From Rhodospirillales bacterium (GTDB taxonomy: Bacteria > Pseudomonadota > Alphaproteobacteria > Rhodospirillales > JASLQF01), in contig JASLQF010000032.1 in NCBI GenBank assembly GCA_030744625.1, positions 1 to 58,087 of the forward strand: 58,087 nucleotides of DNA, given 5' to 3'. The notes beneath the pieces were generated by a model. That model was not told the origin of the DNA and ran no database searches. It was given only the letters and a program-made list of their open reading frames with translations. Of the stretch, positions 6,385-14,896 are shown one piece after another. Position 1 is the first letter of the stretch; each line of letters opens with the position of its first letter. Both the position numbers and the translations under genes were made by a program.

Positions 6385-7170
6385 TTACTCCCTGGAGGCG
6401 TCCGGCGCCGCGTCGTCGCGCACCGCCAGGCCCGCCGCCTTCATGTGGGCCTTGGCCTCGCCGATGGTATAGGTGCCGAAATGAAAGATCGAGGCGGCGA
6501 GGACGGCCGAGGCGTGGCCTTCCCTCACCCCGTCGACCAGGTGGTCGAGCTGGCCGACGCCGCCCGACGCGATGACCGGGATGGAGACGGCGTCGGCGAT
6601 GGCCCGGGTGAGCCCCAGATCGAAGCCCTTCTTGGTGCCGTCCCGGTCCATCGACGTGAGCAGGATCTCGCCGGCGCCGAGGGCGGCCAGGTGCTTCGCC
6701 CAGTCGACGGCATCGAGGCCGGTCGTCTCGCGCCCGCCGTGGGTGTAGACCTCGAAACCGCCGCCGGGGCGCGCCTTGGCGTCGATGGCGACGACGATGC
6801 ACTGGCTGCCGAACTTCTCGGCCGCCTCGCGCACGAACTCCGGGCGCTTGACGGCGGCGGTGTTGATGGAAACCTTGTCGGCTCCGGCCAGCAGCAGCTT
6901 GCGGATGTCGCCGGTGGCGCGCACGCCGCCACCGACGGTGAGCGGCATGAAGCATTGCTCGGCAGTGCCGGCGGCGATGTCGAGGATGGTGTCACGCGCC
7001 TCGACGCTGGCCGTGATGTCGAGGAAGGTGAGTTCGTCCGCCCCCTCGCGGTCGTAGACGCGGGCCTGCTCGACCGGGTCACCGGCATCGACCAGATCGA
7101 CGAAGTTGACGCCCTTGACGACGCGTCCGCCGTCGACGTCGAGACACGGTATGATCCTCACCTTCAACAT
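6385..7170 (-). CDS. hisF: Imidazole glycerol phosphate synthase, cyclase subunit
   Basis: HisF (261 aa) is the cyclase half of the HisFH complex. It makes imidazole glycerol phosphate and AICAR using ammonia supplied by HisH. The TIM-barrel catalytic aspartates are visible: Asp11 in [10 protein letters not shown] and the second in [11 protein letters not shown]. Phosphate-binding glycines occur in TVGGGVR and IASGGVG. The gene follows hisA by 25 bp and precedes hisE. Length is normal. Confidence 0.97.
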   Translation of the reverse strand: MLKVRIIPCLDVDGGRVVKGVNFVDLVDAGDPVEQARVYDREGADELTFLDITASVEARDTILDIAAGTAEQCFMPLTVGGGVRATGDIRKLLLAGADKVSINTAAVKRPEFVREAAEKFGSQCIVVAIDAKARPGGGFEVYTHGGRETTGLDAVDWAKHLAALGAGEILLTSMDRDGTKKGFDLGLTRAIADAVSIPVIASGGVGQLDHLVDGVREGHASAVLAASIFHFGTYTIGEAKAHMKAAGLAVRDDAAPDASRE

Positions 7171-7195
7171 GGCCCTTCCTCAATCGTGGCCCCAA

Positions 7196-7930
7196 TCATG
7201 GCCCCGGCTCCCTGAGCGCCGCCACCGCCGCCGCCACGTCGAGGCGCCCGTCGTAAAGGGCGCGCCCGGCGATGACGCCCTCGAGCAGGCCGCCGCCCGC
7301 CGCCTTCAACGCCACGATATCGGCCAGCCCGGAGACGCCCCCCGAGGCGATCACCGGCACCGTGACGGCGCCGGCCAGGGCCACCGTGGCGGCGACGTTG
7401 GGTCCTTCGAGGGCACCGTCGCGGGCGATGTCGGTATAAACCATGGCGGCGACGCCCGCATCCTCGAAACGGCGTGCCAGGTCGAGGGCCGGTACCTCCG
7501 ACGCCTCGGCCCACCCTTGCGTCGCCACCAGCCCGTCACGGACGTCCACGGCCACCGCCACGCGTCCCGGGTAGTGGCGGCAGGCCTGGCGCACCACGCC
7601 GGGATCGTCGAGCGCCGCCGTGCCCAGGACGACCCGGCGCACGCCTAACTCCAGCCACCGGGCGATAGTGGCGCCATCGCGGATGCCACCACCCAATTGC
7701 ACCGGGACATCGACGGCGGCGAGGATGGCCGCCACCGCGTCGCCGTTGACCGGGTGCCCGGCGAAGGCGCCGTCCAAATCGACCACGTGCAGCCACTCGG
7801 CGCCGGCCGCGGCGAAGGCGGCGGCCTGTGCGGCGGGGTCGTCGCCGAACACCGTGGCCTGGGCCATGTCACCGCGCAGGAGGCGCACGCATTGGCCGTC
7901 CTTGAGGTCGATGGCGGGATAAAAGATCAT
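7196..7930 (-). CDS. hisA: Phosphoribosylformimino-AICAR-P isomerase
   Basis: HisA (244 aa) catalyses the Amadori isomerisation of ProFAR to PRFAR. The barrel begins [17 protein letters not shown] with catalytic Asp8 and has the second Asp in [14 protein letters not shown]; phosphate loops include QLGGGIRD and IASGGVSG. It lies between hisH and hisF in the expected order. Start is the ATG before IFYPAIDL. Confidence 0.97.
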   Translation of the reverse strand: MIFYPAIDLKDGQCVRLLRGDMAQATVFGDDPAAQAAAFAAAGAEWLHVVDLDGAFAGHPVNGDAVAAILAAVDVPVQLGGGIRDGATIARWLELGVRRVVLGTAALDDPGVVRQACRHYPGRVAVAVDVRDGLVATQGWAEASEVPALDLARRFEDAGVAAMVYTDIARDGALEGPNVAATVALAGAVTVPVIASGGVSGLADIVALKAAGGGLLEGVIAGRALYDGRLDVAAAVAALREPGP

Positions 7931-7961
7931 CGGCGACCCCCGCCCTCCCGGCGCCGCCCGT

Positions 7962-8606
7962 TCACGGCCGCCACCCGAGGAAGTTGGTGATCAGCTTGAG
8001 GCCGGTAGCCTGGCTCTTCTCCGGGTGGAACTGGGTGCCGATCATATTGTCGCGCCCGACGGCGGCGGTCACCGGGCCGCCGTACTCGACGGTGGCCAGG
8101 ACGTGGGCCGAATCGGCGCACACGAAGGCGTAGGAGTGCACGAAATAGGCGTGCGCCCCGGGCGCGATGCCGGCCAATACCGGGTGGCCGGGGGCCGCCA
8201 TGGCGAGCTCGTTCCAACCCATGTGCGGGATCTTGAGCGCCGCGTCGGCGGGCGCCAGCGCCGCCACCTCGCCGGGGATCCACCCCAAACCGGCGTGATC
8301 GCCGTGCTCGCGCCCCACCTCGGCCATCAATTCCATGCCGACGCAGATACCGAGGAAGGGCTTGCCGCCCCGGATCACCGCGCCGTCCAGGGCCTCCAGC
8401 ATGCCGGGCAGCGCGGCCAGGCCGCCCATGCAGTCACCGAAGGCGCCGACGCCGGGCAGCACCACCCGGCCGGCGCCGGCCACTGCCTTGGGATCGGCGG
8501 TGACGGTCACGGTCTCGGTCGAGCCGGCCTCGGCGACGGCCCTCTCGAAGGCCTTGGCGGCGGAGCGCAGGTTCCCCGAACCGTAATCGATGATGACCAC
8601 GCTCAT
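7962..8606 (-). CDS. hisH: Imidazole glycerol phosphate synthase, glutaminase subunit
   Basis: HisH (214 aa) is the class I glutamine amidotransferase that feeds ammonia to HisF. The nucleophile Cys is in [11 protein letters not shown], and the His/Glu pair is in [11 protein letters not shown] placed the start at [12 protein letters not shown] (8606); the longer upstream frame has no homology-like content. It is 31 bp before hisA and 10 bp after the DUF2628 gene. Confidence 0.95.
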   Translation of the reverse strand: MSVVIIDYGSGNLRSAAKAFERAVAEAGSTETVTVTADPKAVAGAGRVVLPGVGAFGDCMGGLAALPGMLEALDGAVIRGGKPFLGICVGMELMAEVGREHGDHAGLGWIPGEVAALAPADAALKIPHMGWNELAMAAPGHPVLAGIAPGAHAYFVHSYAFVCADSAHVLATVEYGGPVTAAVGRDNMIGTQFHPEKSQATGLKLITNFLGWRP

Positions 8607-8616
8607 GCAACGGCGC

Positions 8617-9009
8617 TCATGGCCGGAGGTCCGCCGCCAGTCGCGGCGTGTCCTCGAGGAAGCGCCCGAGCGCCGCGTCGGCGTCGCCGCCGGCAACCAC
8701 CGCGGCCTCGTCGAACCCCCGGCGGCCGAGGGTCCAGCGCCTGAGATCGTTGGCCAGCATGCCGACGATCACCGCCATGCCGAGGGAGGCCGCCGCTTGG
8801 CTCAGGGGATCGAGGCCAAGCAAGGCGATGGCGCCGCCTATCGCCGCCTGCGCCACCAGCAGGGCGAGGCCGACCTGCCACAACCCGTTCCCGAGCGCCC
8901 ACAGAACCGAGAAGAAGAACGCCGGCCAGCAGAACCCCTCCTTGACCGCCACCAGGTCGCGGTCGGGATCGAGGCCGTGGCGGCGCAAATGGACCGTGTA
9001 AAGGCGCAT
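8617..9009 (-). CDS. DUF2628 small membrane protein in the his cluster
   Basis: A 130-aa protein matching DUF2628. It has a short N-terminal segment (MRLYTVHLRR), an aromatic stretch FCWPAFFFSVLWALGNGLWQ and two hydrophobic helices (about 35-80). A GRRGFDEAAVV segment and a soluble tail follow. Function unknown. It lies between hisB and hisH with short gaps and no visible terminator, so it is probably co-transcribed with the histidine genes. I chose the start MRLYTV because the region upstream reads as GC-rich noise. Confidence 0.85.
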   Translation of the reverse strand: MRLYTVHLRRHGLDPDRDLVAVKEGFCWPAFFFSVLWALGNGLWQVGLALLVAQAAIGGAIALLGLDPLSQAAASLGMAVIVGMLANDLRRWTLGRRGFDEAAVVAGGDADAALGRFLEDTPRLAADLRP

Positions 9010-9034
9010 GGCGGCCAGCCCCCGCCGGGCCGGA

Positions 9035-9634
9035 TTACAGGGAGCCGCCGAGCGTGCCCTTGGTGGAGGGCACCTCGCCCGAGCGGCGCGCATCTACCGC
9101 CATCGCTTGGCGCAGCGCCCGCGCCAACCCCTTGAAACACGACTCGACCATATGGTGCGTGTTGTCGCCGTAAAGGTTTTCCACGTGCAGGGTCAGCCCC
9201 GCCGCCTGCGCGAAGGCCTGGAACCACTCCTTGAAGAGTTCGGTATCCATCTCGCCGAGCTTGGGGCGCACCAGGTTGACCTTCCACACCAGAAAGGGCC
9301 GGTTGGAGGCGTCCAGCGCCACCCGCGTCAAGGTCTCGTCCATGGGGACGAGGGCGGTACCGAAGCGCGCGATGCCCGTGCGCTCGCCGAGCGCCTTGTC
9401 GACGGCCTCGCCGACGGCGATGCCGACGTCTTCGTTGGTGTGGTGGAAGTCGATGTGCAGGTCGCCCTCGGCCTTGATGTCGAGGTCCATGAGGCTGTGG
9501 CGCGACAGCTGCTCCATCATGTGGTCGAGGAAACCGATGCCGGTCGAGACGTCGTAGGCCCCCGTGCCGTCGAGGTTGACGGTCACCTGGATCCTCGTTT
9601 CCGTGGTCTTGCGCTCCACCGTCGCCGTGCGCAT
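9035..9634 (-). CDS. hisB: Imidazoleglycerol-phosphate dehydratase
   Basis: HisB (199 aa, monofunctional) dehydrates imidazole glycerol phosphate to imidazole acetol phosphate. Manganese-binding signatures are present: [29 protein letters not shown] and the C-terminal [20 protein letters not shown]. It appears to be the first gene of the minus-strand his cluster. No confident promoter could be read in the 175 bp upstream, shared with a divergent lipoprotein gene. Confidence 0.97.
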   Translation of the reverse strand: MRTATVERKTTETRIQVTVNLDGTGAYDVSTGIGFLDHMMEQLSRHSLMDLDIKAEGDLHIDFHHTNEDVGIAVGEAVDKALGERTGIARFGTALVPMDETLTRVALDASNRPFLVWKVNLVRPKLGEMDTELFKEWFQAFAQAAGLTLHVENLYGDNTHHMVESCFKGLARALRQAMAVDARRSGEVPSTKGTLGGSL

Positions 9635-9809
9635 GGCTCGATCTCCTCTTCAAGGGCCCGGCGAGGCCCCGCTTTTCGGCGCGACTTTTAGCAGGAACGC
9701 CGGGCCTCCGCCAGTGTGGAGGCGGAAGAGTGAACGCCTCGCACTTGAGCCCAGGCAGACCAAGTAATACACTCCTTGGTCGCATCCTCAACATTTCGGG
9801 CCGCACAGC

Positions 9810-11147
9810 ATGCAAGCTTGGCAATCCGTTACAAAGTTGGTGGGCGTGGTGATTCTCGCCGCCACTCTCGGCGCATGCGTGGAAAGAATGAAAATTCCCA
9901 AGGTCCAGCGCCTCGAACCCGCCGCGATCCAGAGTGCCGCCGGCCTCGCCCCCATAAAGTTTGGTGCCGCCAGTTTCAAAATCCGCCGAGGAACGCAGGT
10001 CGGCGCTTACCGTTTCCAATATTCGGTATGCCGGTTCAACGAAAACAAGATTTATTGGAATCAAGGGCGTGTTATCGGTAGCGACGTTGAGTATTCCGAC
10101 CTCTTTTTCGACGTCATGACTGGCGCTAACTTCAACGTCGTCGGCGATCCCGGCAAGATGTTCGAAGGTGCGACCAAAGACGTCGTCCAGCCCAGTTACC
10201 TGGTTGGCGCGGTGATCGAGGAGGTTCGCCTGGACGTGTGCGATTACGTTCGCTGGTACGACCATCTCTACCTCGGAACGCAAAGCGGCAAGGGTTACGT
10301 GAAGGTCAAGTGGCAGGTCTTCTCGATTTTTGACGAAAAGGTGGTTTTCGAAACCGAAACCGAGGGGGTCGCGGATATCGAGGAACCGGCTCTCAATGGT
10401 GAGATGGTGATCTTGACGGAAGCCTTCGCCGAAGCGGCGACCAACCTGGCGGCCGACAAGAAGCTAGTGGCGCTTCTTTCCAAGCCGCCGAAGACGCTGG
10501 TCGACATCCGTGTCGTGGAGGAGGTCCGGTTGCTGATCCCCCGGTGGAAACTTTACACGTCACCGATCGCGGAGAATATCGACCGCATCCGGCTTGGCGT
10601 CGTTACCGTCGATTCGGGCTTGGGCCATGGGTCCGGATTTTTCATTTCACCGGTCAGTATCATGACCAACTATCATGTGGTGAAATCCCGCCGGATTGTC
10701 AGTGTCACTTTGTTGACAGGGCGCAAAATTCTCGGCGAAGTCATTCGCAAGCATCCCAAACGCGATGTCGTGATCGTACAAGTCGAAGCTAGCGGCCATC
10801 GACCCATTCCAGTTCGCCTCGATCCCGTGAAGATCGCGGAGGATGTTTACGCCATCGGGGCACCATACAAGAAACGATTTGCCGGCACAGTGACCAAGGG
10901 AATCGTCAGCAAGTTCCGCACCAATCCCGATGGTCTTGAGGACATCCAGGCCGACGTCGATATCCTCGGCGGCAGCAGCGGAGGCGTCCTTGTGGATTCT
11001 AAGGGCAACGTCGTCGGGGTGAGCTACGCGGGGATTGGTCCACCAGGAAAGTTCTCGTCTGGACTCAATTTCTTCATCCCCATATACGATGCCCTGGACA
11101 AGCTGAACATAAAATTCAAACCCAAGAAGGCGGAGTCCGGTTCGTAG
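9810..11147 (+). CDS. Lipoprotein with C-terminal trypsin-like serine protease domain
   Basis: A 445-aa protein with a lipoprotein signal: hydrophobic VGVVILAATL then LGAC, lipidated Cys23. Residues about 50-225 form a domain I do not recognise. Residues about 262-435 form a trypsin/DegP-like fold with all three catalytic residues visible: His289 in NYHVV, Asp319 in KRDVVIVQV and Ser390 in GGSSGGVLV. It has no PDZ domain. It probably acts on the periplasmic face of a membrane. It lies alone between the divergent hisB and hslV, a place where alphaproteobacteria usually have hisB next to hslV. By eye its codon use is less GC-rich than its neighbours, hinting at acquisition. Confidence 0.8.
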   Translation: MQAWQSVTKLVGVVILAATLGACVERMKIPKVQRLEPAAIQSAAGLAPIKFGAASFKIRRGTQVGAYRFQYSVCRFNENKIYWNQGRVIGSDVEYSDLFFDVMTGANFNVVGDPGKMFEGATKDVVQPSYLVGAVIEEVRLDVCDYVRWYDHLYLGTQSGKGYVKVKWQVFSIFDEKVVFETETEGVADIEEPALNGEMVILTEAFAEAATNLAADKKLVALLSKPPKTLVDIRVVEEVRLLIPRWKLYTSPIAENIDRIRLGVVTVDSGLGHGSGFFISPVSIMTNYHVVKSRRIVSVTLLTGRKILGEVIRKHPKRDVVIVQVEASGHRPIPVRLDPVKIAEDVYAIGAPYKKRFAGTVTKGIVSKFRTNPDGLEDIQADVDILGGSSGGVLVDSKGNVVGVSYAGIGPPGKFSSGLNFFIPIYDALDKLNIKFKPKKAESGS

Positions 11148-11255
11148 ACGCCCCGCCATCGCCCTTGACCCCGAACGCGGATCGGACCAAATCTGGGGCA
11201 TGATCTTAAAGTGCCTCACCCCGATCTTCCCTTCGTTTCACAGGCATCGGTAATC

Positions 11256-11804
11256 ATGGCAGAGAACGACACAGCCAACTGGCACGGCACCACCATCCTC
11301 GCCGTGCGCAAGGGCAAACAGGTGGTGGTCGCCGGCGACGGGCAGGTAAGCCTCGGCGACACGGTGATCAAGTCCAACGCCACCAAGGTGCGGCGCCTCG
11401 GCGACGGCAACGTGATCGCCGGCTTCGCGGGCGCCACGGCGGATGCGTTCACGCTCTTCGAGCGCCTCGAGGGCAAGCTCGAGCAATACCCGGCGCAGCT
11501 CACCCGGGCCTGCGTCGAACTCGCCAAGGACTGGCGTACCGACCGCTACCTGCGCCGCCTCGAGGCCATGATGGCGGTGGCCGACAAGGACGTCTCCCTT
11601 GTCCTCACCGGCACCGGCGACGTGCTCGAGCCCGAGGACGGGCTGATCGGCATCGGGTCGGGCGGCAACTACGCGCTGGCAGCGGCGCGCGCCCTCATCG
11701 ACAGCGACGCCATGGACGCCGAGGCGGTGGCGCGGCGCGCCATGGAAATTGCCGCCGGCATCTGCGTCTACACCAACGACAAGGTCGTCATCGAGGTCCT
11801 ATGA
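11256..11804 (+). CDS. hslV: ATP-dependent protease subunit HslV
   Basis: HslV (182 aa) is the proteasome-like peptidase of the HslUV (ClpQY) complex that degrades misfolded proteins. The N-terminal nucleophile threonine is Thr12 in [11 protein letters not shown], exposed after removal of a short propeptide. The GDGQV segment is typical. I chose ATG 11256 rather than the earlier in-frame ATG 11211 because the extra 15 residues do not fit the family. The stop overlaps the hslU start by 4 bp. Confidence 0.96.
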   Translation: MAENDTANWHGTTILAVRKGKQVVVAGDGQVSLGDTVIKSNATKVRRLGDGNVIAGFAGATADAFTLFERLEGKLEQYPAQLTRACVELAKDWRTDRYLRRLEAMMAVADKDVSLVLTGTGDVLEPEDGLIGIGSGGNYALAAARALIDSDAMDAEAVARRAMEIAAGICVYTNDKVVIEVL

Positions 11805-13108
11805 CCAGTTTCACGCCCCGCGAGATCGTCTCCGAGCTCGATCGCTACATCGTCGGCCAGGACGACGCCAAGCGTGCCGTCGCCATCGCCCTACGCAACC
11901 GCTGGCGGCGCCAGCAGCTCGACGACACCCTGCGCGAGGAGGTGCTGCCCAAGAACATCCTGATGATCGGCCCCACCGGCGTCGGCAAGACGGAGATCGC
12001 GCGGCGCCTGGCGCGCCTCGCCCAGGCGCCCTTCATCAAGGTCGAGGCCACCAAGTTCACCGAGGTCGGCTACGTGGGGCGCGACGTCGAACAGATCGTG
12101 CGCGATCTGATCGAGATCTCCATCCACATGGTGCGCGACCGCATGCGCAAGCAGGTCACGGCGAAGGCCGAACTCAACGCCGAGGAGCGTATCCTCGACG
12201 TGCTCGTCGGCGAGGGCGCCAGCCGCGACACCCGCGAGAAGTTCCGCCACATGCTGCGCGCCGGAGAGCTCGACGACAAGGAAGTGGAGATCGAGGTGGC
12301 CGACGGCGGCGGCGGTATGCCGGCCTTCGACATGCCCGGCATGCCCGGCGCCCAGGTTGGCATGATCAACCTCAACGACATGCTGGGCAAGGCTTTCGGC
12401 CCGCGCACCAAGCCCAAGAGCCTGACCGTGGAGGAGTCCCACGACATCCTCATCGCCGAGGAAGGCGACAAGCTCCTCGACGAGGACAAGGTGGTGAAGG
12501 AGGCCATCGAATCGGTGGAGAACAATGGTATCGTCTTCATCGACGAGATCGACAAGATCACGGTGCGCTCCGAGCGCTGGGGCGGCGACGTCAGCCGCGA
12601 GGGCGTGCAGCGCGACCTTTTGCCGCTCATCGAGGGCACCATCGTGCCCACCAAGCACGGCACGGTGAAGACCGACCACATCCTGTTCATCGCGTCCGGC
12701 GCCTTCCACCTGTCCAAGCCTTCCGACATGCTGCCCGAGCTGCAGGGCCGGCTGCCCATCCGCGTCGAGCTCAAGGCCCTGACGAGAGATGACTTCGTGC
12801 GCATCCTCACCGAGCCGGAAGCGTCCCTGATCAAGCAGTACACGGCGCTCATGGGGGTCGAGGAGGTCGAACTCGACTTTACAGAGGACGCCATCGACGA
12901 AATCGCCGACCTGGCCGCCGAAATCAACTCAGGCGTCGAGAACATCGGCGCCCGGCGCCTGCACACGGTGATGGAGAAGCTGGTCGAGGAGATCAGCTTC
13001 ACGGCCTCCGAGACCCCCGGCCAGGCGGTGACCATCGACGCCGATTACGTGCGCAAGCAGGTCAGCGAGCTCGCCAAGGACGCCGACTTGCGGAAGTTCA
13101 TTTTGTAG
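11801..13108 (+). CDS. hslU: HslU ATPase/unfoldase
   Basis: HslU (435 aa) is the AAA+ unfoldase that feeds HslV. Motifs: N-terminal [20 protein letters not shown], Walker A GPTGVGKT, the inserted I-domain (about 110-240), Walker [11 protein letters not shown] and the sensor/arginine segment [13 protein letters not shown]. The C-terminus ends DLRKFIL, and the family inserts this tail into HslV. It overlaps hslV by 4 bp (ATGA) and is followed directly by a hairpin terminator. Confidence 0.97.
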   Translation: MTSFTPREIVSELDRYIVGQDDAKRAVAIALRNRWRRQQLDDTLREEVLPKNILMIGPTGVGKTEIARRLARLAQAPFIKVEATKFTEVGYVGRDVEQIVRDLIEISIHMVRDRMRKQVTAKAELNAEERILDVLVGEGASRDTREKFRHMLRAGELDDKEVEIEVADGGGGMPAFDMPGMPGAQVGMINLNDMLGKAFGPRTKPKSLTVEESHDILIAEEGDKLLDEDKVVKEAIESVENNGIVFIDEIDKITVRSERWGGDVSREGVQRDLLPLIEGTIVPTKHGTVKTDHILFIASGAFHLSKPSDMLPELQGRLPIRVELKALTRDDFVRILTEPEASLIKQYTALMGVEEVELDFTEDAIDEIADLAAEINSGVENIGARRLHTVMEKLVEEISFTASETPGQAVTIDADYVRKQVSELAKDADLRKFIL

Positions 13109-13109
13109 G

Positions 13110-13130
13110 AAAGCCTTGGCGGCTTTTGTT
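13110..13130 (+). terminator. Intrinsic terminator of hslVU
   Basis: AAAGCC, a 5-nt loop and GGCTTT, followed by TGTT, start 2 bp after the hslU stop. The stem is short but well placed. Confidence 0.6.
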
Positions 13131-13171
13131 GGCACGGCGACTCAGGAACGGTCCGCGCCTCAGGAAGTTTT

Positions 13172-13180
13172 TGTGGATAA
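13172..13180 (-). promoter_or_regulatory. Perfect DnaA box outside the origin candidate
   Basis: TGTGGATAA is the reverse complement of TTATCCACA, the strict DnaA 9-mer. It lies in an AT-rich patch between the convergent hslU and XRE genes. It could titrate DnaA or be chance. Confidence 0.45.
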
Positions 13181-13226
13181 CTTCACAATTATTTGATTCT
13201 AAACGGCTCTCGTCCGTTGCCGCGCC

Positions 13227-13607
13227 TCAGTGCGTGGGTCCCTCGTGGCTGGTGCGGTGGCCGCGGATTTCGCCGAGAATCCAGGCCAGGGTCTCCTCGT
13301 CCAGGTCGCCGATGCGCTGGGCCAGCAGGTTGGCCAGTTCGGTGGCCAGGGGGCTCAGGCCCGCCGTGTCCACCACCGCCCGGGGGTGTGACAGCCCGGC
13401 CAGGCGCTTGAGGTCCTCGGCTTCGTCCCAGATAAGGTCGAAGAAGCCGCACACCTGCATGACCAGCCCGGGGCCGGGCCGGCCGCGCCGGCCGTGCTCG
13501 AGGGCGGACAGGTAGGCCGAGGACACGCCGAGCCCCGCCGCCATGTCCTTGAGCGCCATGCCGCGCGCCGAGCGCAGCTCGCGCAGGCGGGCGCCGAAGG
13601 GGGTCAT
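13227..13607 (-). CDS. XRE-family helix-turn-helix regulator
   Basis: A 126-aa protein with an N-terminal Cro/CI-type helix-turn-helix (about 3-50: FGARLRELRSARGMALKDMA, then GVSSAYLSALEHGRRG). A helical C-terminal region carries WDEAEDLKRLAGLSHP. The second part resembles small regulators found after smr in alphaproteobacteria. I placed the start at MTPFGARL. It is the last gene of the minus-strand smr block. The target is unknown. Confidence 0.87.
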   Translation of the reverse strand: MTPFGARLRELRSARGMALKDMAAGLGVSSAYLSALEHGRRGRPGPGLVMQVCGFFDLIWDEAEDLKRLAGLSHPRAVVDTAGLSPLATELANLLAQRIGDLDEETLAWILGEIRGHRTSHEGPTH

Positions 13608-13659
13608 GATCCGCCCACCGCCGGCGCGGCGCATATCCGTCCACGGCTTGCCGGTGCTC

Positions 13660-14214
13660 TCATTTGCGCCTCCTCAACAATACGTAGAGCGCGCCGTCGC
13701 CGCCGTCCCTCGGGATGGCGTGGCAAAAGACCACGACGCGTTGGCGCTGGCCCGGCTCGTTGAGCCAGCGCGGCACGGCGGCGCGCAGCACGCCGCCGCC
13801 CTCGGCACCGCGGCCCTTGCCGGTGATCACCAGGACGCAGCGCCGCCCGTCTTCCTGCGCGGCGGCGAGGAAATCGCCCAGTTCCCGGTGCGCCTCCGTC
13901 TGGGTCAGGCCGTGCAGGTCGAGGCGCCCCTCGATGGGCAACTGGCCGCGCCTGAGCCGCGCCGCCGTCCGCTTGTCGACGCCGGCCACGGTGCCCGCCT
14001 CCAGCTTCGGCAGGTCTTGCGCCGTCGGTGGCGGTGGCCCGGGGGGCGGCGGTGTTTGGCGGATCGCCTCGCCGCTTGCCGCCGGCTCCTCCGGCGGCAT
14101 GTCCTCGGGGATGGCGACGGTGCCATCGTCAAGCGGTGCCATGCCTTCGGTCACATGACGCCACAGCAACGCCTCGTCGCGGCGCACGCTGCGTTTCCTA
14201 GGGGCCTTGGTCAT
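13660..14214 (-). CDS. Smr/MutS2-type endonuclease domain protein
   Basis: A 184-aa protein with a C-terminal Smr domain (about 88-180). Visible motifs are RLDLHGLT and VLVITGKGRG, which in the family form the nuclease active site on DNA or RNA. The N-terminal 80 residues are Pro/Glu-rich linker. It overlaps the end of lutC by 17 bp, so it is probably translated from the same message. Unlike MutS2 it has no ATPase. Confidence 0.9.
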   Translation of the reverse strand: MTKAPRKRSVRRDEALLWRHVTEGMAPLDDGTVAIPEDMPPEEPAASGEAIRQTPPPPGPPPPTAQDLPKLEAGTVAGVDKRTAARLRRGQLPIEGRLDLHGLTQTEAHRELGDFLAAAQEDGRRCVLVITGKGRGAEGGGVLRAAVPRWLNEPGQRQRVVVFCHAIPRDGGDGALYVLLRRRK

Positions 14215-14896
14215 CGATGATCACGATCAACAGCCGGCGTGGTCCATGGGCGCCGAGCAGCAAGGTCTGTTCGATATCGGCGGTGCGCGACGGCCCGGTG
14301 ATTAAGTTGACGGTACGCGGCATGAAGGCGCCTTCGGGGCCTTCCGAGCCCGCCGCGCGCAGTCGCGCCCAGGCCTCTTCATAGGTTCCGTCGATGGCGC
14401 CCGTAGTGAGCACGGCGATGTGGGTATCGGGAAGGAAATTGAGGGTGGTCGGGCTGTGCGGCCCCGACACCAGCATCAGGGTGCCGGTCTCGGCGATGCC
14501 CGCCAAGGCACCGGTAACGCCGACCTCGTCGCCGCCCTCCGGCCCGCCCTGGCGCACGGCGAGGGTAGATTGTCGCGACCACGGAATATCGGCCAGCGCC
14601 GGGTCCGGCGCCGCCTTCAGGGCCGTCGGCAGATCGTGCGCCGCCAGATACGCCGCCACCACCCCGGGCACCTCGGCGGCGGCGGCGACGCGGCTTACGG
14701 TGGTGTCCACCTTTTCCGCCTCGGCGATGAACAGGGCCACCCGCTCCGCACCTTCGACGGCACCCCGCGCCGGCACCAGGTTGGGCTTGGCGGCTTTCAG
14801 GCGGTGCTCCGGCCCCGCCGCCCGCTCGGCGGACAACGGTCCGCGATTCAAGGACTTGCGGATGTTTCCCAATATGGTCTCACGGCCCGTGGTCAT
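14198..14896 (-). CDS. lutC: Lactate utilization protein C (LutC/YkgG family)
   Basis: LutC (232 aa) belongs to the LutABC complex that oxidises L-lactate to pyruvate in place of a flavin dehydrogenase. The family features are the GITGALAGIAETGTL-like stretch (here GVTGALAGIAETGTLMLVSG) and the C-terminal GPSRTADIEQTLLLGAHGP. The start ATG at 14896 overlaps lutB by 4 bp. It comes third in the lutA-lutB-lutC order. Confidence 0.93.
   Translation of the reverse strand: MTTGRETILGNIRKSLNRGPLSAERAAGPEHRLKAAKPNLVPARGAVEGAERVALFIAEAEKVDTTVSRVAAAAEVPGVVAAYLAAHDLPTALKAAPDPALADIPWSRQSTLAVRQGGPEGGDEVGVTGALAGIAETGTLMLVSGPHSPTTLNFLPDTHIAVLTTGAIDGTYEEAWARLRAAGSEGPEGAFMPRTVNLITGPSRTADIEQTLLLGAHGPRRLLIVIIDDQGP

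Noticed and set aside
5701..7215. 504-aa open frame on the plus strand across HIT, hisE and hisF
   Set aside because: It is antisense to three clear his-cluster genes. Long antisense frames are common in GC-rich DNA, and the translation has no recognisable domain.
11161..11230. Heat-shock (RpoH-type) promoter before hslV
   Set aside because: A CTTG and a CCAAATCT are present, but their spacing and match to the consensus are poor.
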